Shown here: positions 23,076-28,279 of the stretch, in pieces | Position numbering within the stretch: position 1 is the stretch's first letter | Layout of the letters: each line of letters begins with the position of its first letter | From: Phosphoribacter sp964647395 | GTDB lineage: Bacteria > Actinomycetota > Actinomycetes > Actinomycetales > Dermatophilaceae | Assembly (NCBI GenBank): GCA_964647395.1 | Contig: CAZYHR010000035.1 | Span: 1-28,279 of the forward strand | Length of the DNA: 28,279 nucleotides | Direction: 5' to 3' | Program-made: the position numbers and the translations under genes | The notes under the pieces: generated by a model | Databases searched by the model: none | What the model saw: only the letters and a program-made list of their open reading frames with translations | What the model was told of the DNA's origin: nothing

Positions 23076-23839
23076 CGGCGACCCTCCGCGTCGATGAGCC
23101 GCAGCGACCGGACCCACCGCACCAGCGCGGCGGCCAGCAGCAGCACCGCCCCGACGAACATCGCGGTGTAGGCCCAGCGGAACAGCACGGGCGCTCCGAT
23201 GAGCAGGTAGACGACGCACAGCACGCCGTAGTCGCTGGGCAGGATCGCCAGCGATCGCACGACGGACAGGCTCGACTTGGCCTGCCCCGGCACCCCGCCG
23301 GCGGCCCGGCGCAATTGGTCGGTGAGGATCATGCCGAAGAACAGCACGGTGGCCGCGAACAGGTAGAGCAGCGGCACGACCAGGGCGCGGGCATCGCCGT
23401 CGGCGTCGCGGAACAGGTGGACCGCGGTGGCCAGGTGCAGGGCGACGATCTTGGCGCAGTCGATCATGTGGTCCAGCCACTCGCCGAGCACGGACTTCTG
23501 ACCGGTCAGACGCGCGACCTGCCCGTCGGCGGAGTCGAAGGCGTAGCCGAGCGCCAGCAGCAGCGCCACCGCGCCGCCCAGCGGCCAGGAGGCCGGCAGC
23601 GCGGCGAGCAGCCCGATCGCCGTGACCGAGCAGACCGCGCTGACCAGCGAGACCTGGTTGGGGGTGAGACCGGCGACGAACGACCCGGCGGCCAGCACCC
23701 GACCGACCGGCCGGTTGACGAACCGCGAGTAGGCCGGAGTGCCGTGCGGGTCCTTCTGCGCCGATCGCAAGGCCGCCAGCGCCTCGCCGAAGTGCTGCCC
23801 GCTCCCCTCGCGGTGCCGCACGACGCTCACCCCTGTCAT
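23072..23839 (-). CDS. CDP-alcohol phosphatidyltransferase-family membrane enzyme
   Basis: The 255-residue protein carries the complete family motif: Asp102-x2-Asp105-Gly106-x2-Ala109-Arg110-x8-Gly119-x3-Asp123-x3-Asp127, with the sequence DSADGQVAR...GEWLDHMID. About six hydrophobic segments are visible around it. The enzyme should displace CMP from a CDP-linked substrate with an alcohol acceptor, forming a phosphodiester at the membrane. A ~40-residue soluble N-terminus precedes the first hydrophobic segment. It is the first gene of the minus-strand group and overlaps the TagD-like cytidylyltransferase by ATGA. Phospholipid head-group synthesis, or modification of the cluster's polymer or its lipid anchor, are both possible; its place in the locus favours the second. 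Confidence 0.88.
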   Translation of the reverse strand: MTGVSVVRHREGSGQHFGEALAALRSAQKDPHGTPAYSRFVNRPVGRVLAAGSFVAGLTPNQVSLVSAVCSVTAIGLLAALPASWPLGGAVALLLALGYAFDSADGQVARLTGQKSVLGEWLDHMIDCAKIVALHLATAVHLFRDADGDARALVVPLLYLFAATVLFFGMILTDQLRRAAGGVPGQAKSSLSVVRSLAILPSDYGVLCVVYLLIGAPVLFRWAYTAMFVGAVLLLAAALVRWVRSLRLIDAEGRR

Positions 23840-23883
23840 CTCGACCCACGTCCCATCTCGTCCCCGATTCCCCCAGTCGAACC

Positions 23884-23901
23884 GCCCGCTGCGAAGCGGG
23901 C
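23884..23901. other. Perfect 7-bp hairpin with tetraloop in the leader
   Basis: GCCCGCT (23884-23890) and AGCGGGC (23895-23901) are exact complements with loop GCGA (a GNRA type on the plus strand; TCGC on the minus strand). It lies ~45 nt before the minus-strand ATG, downstream of the candidate -10 at 23936-23941, so it would be in the 5' untranslated leader of the CDP-alcohol operon. Confidence 0.6.
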
Positions 23902-23935
23902 ACCGGGCATGCGTCCTGCCGTGCTCGGTGAGAGC

Positions 23936-23941
23936 AGTCTA
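23936..23941 (-). promoter_or_regulatory. Candidate -10 element for the CDP-alcohol operon
   Basis: On the minus strand the hexamer reads TAGACT, about 97 nt upstream of the ATG at 23839. No strong -35 is visible at the expected distance. It is the best -10-like sequence in this part of the region. Confidence 0.35.
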
Positions 23942-24071
23942 CCCGCGGGTCTGATACCAGCGGATGTTTGTTGGGAATCAGCCGGTTCCACCGCGTTCAG
24001 GTTCCGGTCACCTTCGCTCGGAGGGGTCAGCAGGCTCCGCCCGCGGTGCCTTCCGGCCCGTTCCCCGTCGA

Positions 24072-24126
24072 CCGCCCCCTCAACCGCCCCCTCAACCGCC
24101 CCCTCAACCGCCCCCTCAACCGCCCC
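24072..24126. repeat. 12-bp tandem repeat, about 4.6 copies
   Basis: The unit CCGCCCCCTCAA occurs four times without change (24072-24119), followed by a partial fifth copy. On the minus strand it yields four runs of five G plus one run of four G, separated by CGGTTGA 7-nt spacers, so it could fold as a G-quadruplex. It lies in non-coding DNA between two divergent genes. Confidence 0.9.
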
Positions 24127-24191
24127 GACACCTGCGCTGCCTCGACCCCCGGTGTGGCTGGTATCACCCCCTCCAGGATGCCAGAGCGGCT

Positions 24192-24220
24192 TTTCGATCT
24201 GTGGACGAATGCGCTAAGGT
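24192..24220 (+). promoter_or_regulatory. Candidate promoter of the beta-helix gene
   Basis: A -10-like TAAGGT (24215-24220) is preceded at 17 nt by TTTCGA (24192-24197). The local sequence is richer in A and T than its surroundings. It lies about 60 nt before the chosen GTG start. Confidence 0.45.
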
Positions 24221-24280
24221 CTCGATTTGGTCACGGCCCTCTCCCGTCGTGACGTCCCCCACGAAGGAGCCCCCGATCCC

Positions 24281-25657
24281 GTGGTCCTCACCACTCTCCC
24301 GTCCTCTGCCCTGCCCCTCCATCGATTGTTGCTGCGCCGAAGCCCCCTGCGCCGGAGCCTGGTGCGGCTCGCCCTGCTGCTGCCGATCCTGCTGACCCTG
24401 CTGGTGGCGCCGTCCGCCCCGGCCTCGGCAGCGTCGGTCTGCGACGCGATGACCTCCTCCATGTACAGCCGGATGAACCCCGGCCTGCAGACGAGCCTGC
24501 TCACCCGGTCCAGCGCCGAGGCCACCAAGGCCAGCACGACCTACGGCTTCAGCATCGACCGCGGCATTCCCGGGCTCATCGCCACCACCCCGGTCACCGG
24601 GCTGCAGCCGGTGCGCCGCCTGTACGACTCGGCGCGCGGCGACTTCCTGTGGACCGCCACGCAGAGCGCCTACGACTCGGCCGTCGCGGCCGGCTACACC
24701 CCGCAGGTGACCAGCTTCTACGCCTCGACCTCCGCGCTGGGGTGCACGGTGCCGGTCTACCGCTACGTCAAGGGGAACAAGCACCAGTTCGTCAGTTCCG
24801 CGCTGACCTCCTCGCTCAGCGCCAACGGCTGGACCAACGAGGGCGCCGCCTTCCACGTCAAGGCCGGCACGGCGCCGACGGCGATCGGCAGCGCCACGAC
24901 ACTCAGCCCCGGCCTGCCGAACGGGACCTCCCTGCAGAGCCACTCCGGCGACCTGGTCATCCGGACCCCCGGCACCGTCATCGACGGCTATGACATCAAG
25001 GGCTTCCTCGTCATCCGGGCCGCGGACGTGACGATCCGGCGTTCCATCGTGCGTGGGGGCGTGGCGACGTTCCACCGCGGGGTCATCGACAACTACGGCT
25101 ACCCCGGGCTGGTCATCGAGGACTCGACGATCCAGCGGTCCCAGCCCTCGGTCTACCTCGACGGGATCAAGGGGTCGGACTTCACCCTGCGTCGGGTCAA
25201 GGTCGTCGGCGGCGTGGACAACGTCAAGGTCCAGGGCAACAACGTGCGCATCGAGGACTCGCTGCTCGAGGGCACCGACTACTTCGCCAGCGATCCGAGC
25301 CAGCGAGGCGGCGCGACGCACAACGACAACATCCAGGTGCAGAAGGGCAACAGCCTCACCATCGTGCGCACCACGATCCGCGGCGGCAGCAACTTCGGCA
25401 TCCTGCTGGCCGCCACGACCGGGCCGACCTCGTCGGTGGTCATCCGGGACAACGTCATCGACGGCGGCTACTGCTCGGTCAAGCTGGAGGAGCTCAACGG
25501 CCAGACGCTGAGCTCGGTGACCGTGTCGGGTAACCGCTTCGGCCGGGGCCAGACCTGGGCCGGCTGCGCGATCCACCAGACCCCCGGCACCTCGGCCAGC
25601 TACAGCGACAACTCGTGGATCGACACCGGGTCCACGGTCAACCCCTACGTGAAGTAG
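24281..25657 (+). CDS. Secreted DUF5648 / right-handed beta-helix protein
   Basis: The GTG at 24281, with AAGGAG 11 nt upstream, gives 458 residues; an upstream TTG at 24227 in frame is less likely. A long signal peptide has an Arg-rich n-region (RRSPLRRSLVR), a Leu-rich core and an ASA-A cleavage site near residue 50. Residues ~105-197 resemble DUF5648, with paired units such as VRRLYDSARGDFLWT...AGYTP and VYRYVKGNKHQFVS...NGWTNEGAAFHV. Residues ~224-458 show short repeated strands with VIDGYDIKG, DVTIRRSIVRGG, LVIEDSTIQ, FTLRRVKVVGG, VRIEDSLLEG, THNDNIQVQKGN and VVIRDNVIDGG, the pattern of a pectate-lyase-like right-handed parallel beta-helix. A polysaccharide lyase, hydrolase or binding role is plausible, but catalytic residues cannot be assigned. 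It flanks the exopolysaccharide locus and is monocistronic. Confidence 0.85.
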   Translation: MVLTTLPSSALPLHRLLLRRSPLRRSLVRLALLLPILLTLLVAPSAPASAASVCDAMTSSMYSRMNPGLQTSLLTRSSAEATKASTTYGFSIDRGIPGLIATTPVTGLQPVRRLYDSARGDFLWTATQSAYDSAVAAGYTPQVTSFYASTSALGCTVPVYRYVKGNKHQFVSSALTSSLSANGWTNEGAAFHVKAGTAPTAIGSATTLSPGLPNGTSLQSHSGDLVIRTPGTVIDGYDIKGFLVIRAADVTIRRSIVRGGVATFHRGVIDNYGYPGLVIEDSTIQRSQPSVYLDGIKGSDFTLRRVKVVGGVDNVKVQGNNVRIEDSLLEGTDYFASDPSQRGGATHNDNIQVQKGNSLTIVRTTIRGGSNFGILLAATTGPTSSVVIRDNVIDGGYCSVKLEELNGQTLSSVTVSGNRFGRGQTWAGCAIHQTPGTSASYSDNSWIDTGSTVNPYVK

Positions 25658-25661
25658 CGGT

Positions 25662-25679
25662 CGCGCCGGCGTCGGCGCG
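25662..25679 (+). terminator. U-less hairpin after the beta-helix gene
   Basis: CGCGCCG (25662-25668) and CGGCGCG (25673-25679) form a perfect 7-bp stem with loop GCGT, starting 5 nt after the TAG stop. No T-run follows. It separates the beta-helix gene from mfd. Confidence 0.55.
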
Positions 25680-25685
25680 GGCGCG

Positions 25686-25691
25686 TACCCT
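25686..25691 (+). promoter_or_regulatory. Candidate -10 element for mfd
   Basis: TACCCT lies 31 nt upstream of the mfd ATG, the same hexamer as in the candidate flippase promoter. The expected -35 window overlaps the GC-rich hairpin and has no recognisable match, so support is modest. Confidence 0.35.
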
Positions 25692-25722
25692 TGACCCTCG
25701 GTCGGTCCAGGGAGGAGTCGGT

Positions 25723-28279
<2,557 letters not shown>

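Larger units (their letters stand above)
23840..24280. other. Divergent intergenic region with repeat and hairpin
   Basis: This 441-nt region lies between the minus-strand five-gene group and the plus-strand beta-helix gene. It contains a hairpin and -10 candidate for the minus strand, a 12-bp tandem repeat at 24072-24126, and a promoter candidate for the plus strand. Open frames crossing it encode only low-complexity repeats (RPLN or PSTA units) and are not considered genes. Confidence 0.6.

Noticed and set aside
24072..24126. CRISPR array
   Set aside because: Units are 12 bp and directly adjacent, with no spacers; no cas genes are present.
23968..24252. Small plus-strand frame encoding RPLN repeats
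   Set aside because: It exists because the 12-bp repeat is a multiple of three; all three frames stay open there, and no ribosome-binding site or domain supports it.

Overview
The window is a high-GC actinobacterial chromosome segment. Evidence: strong GC bias at third codon positions, many GTG starts, 4-bp ATGA/GTGA overlaps between genes, hairpins without T-tracts after genes, and lipoproteins with Gly/Ala-Ala-Cys lipoboxes. A member of Micrococcales, perhaps the Intrasporangiaceae, is my guess from general style only. Most of the window is one exopolysaccharide/capsule biosynthesis locus of the Wzx/Wzy type. It ends on the right at the housekeeping DNA repair gene mfd.

Layout. (1) 1-3135, minus strand: a WecG/TagA-type glycosyltransferase, two GT2 glycosyltransferases and, after a 215-nt gap, the 5' end of a secreted DUF4082 protein cut by the window edge. 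(2) 3136-3592: a divergent control region. (3) 3593-19236, plus strand: the priming phosphoglycosyltransferase; a roughly 1.4-kb-residue secreted propeller-LamG-LamG-PKD protein containing a 100-N assembly gap; a Wzx flippase; two GT2-like enzymes; a UDP-sugar dehydrogenase; two lipoproteins; a kinase-less Wzz-like protein; a Wzy polymerase/ligase; and a GT4 glycosyltransferase. From the flippase to the first lipoprotein, and from the second lipoprotein to the GT4, the genes overlap or nearly touch, so two or three transcripts are likely. (4) 19237-23839, minus strand: a convergent five-gene group read as CDP-alcohol phosphotransferase, TagD-like cytidylyltransferase, DUF1972 GT4, Gfo/Idh/MocA oxidoreductase, and an unrecognised probable TIM-barrel protein. 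(5) 23840-24280: a divergent control region with a 12-bp tandem repeat. (6) 24281-25657: a secreted DUF5648/beta-helix protein. (7) 25723 to the right edge: mfd, truncated.

How the genes could work together (inference): the priming enzyme loads a sugar phosphate on undecaprenyl phosphate, and six or more glycosyltransferases extend it. The dehydrogenase supplies a uronic-acid nucleotide sugar. Wzx flips the unit, Wzy polymerises it and the Wzz-like protein sets chain length. The lipoproteins and the large secreted proteins probably bind, anchor or process the polymer outside. The minus-strand five-gene group may add a modified sugar and a CDP-activated alcohol (phosphodiester) decoration.

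Points most worth a second look: the heptamer GTATGCC/GGCATAC, found at least 13 times although it uses otherwise rare codons; an in-frame 15-bp tandem repeat inside mfd; a G5-run tandem repeat in the 24.1-kb intergenic region; an 18-bp hairpin overlapping a putative promoter after the PKD gene; and the assembly gap with identical 32-bp flanks.
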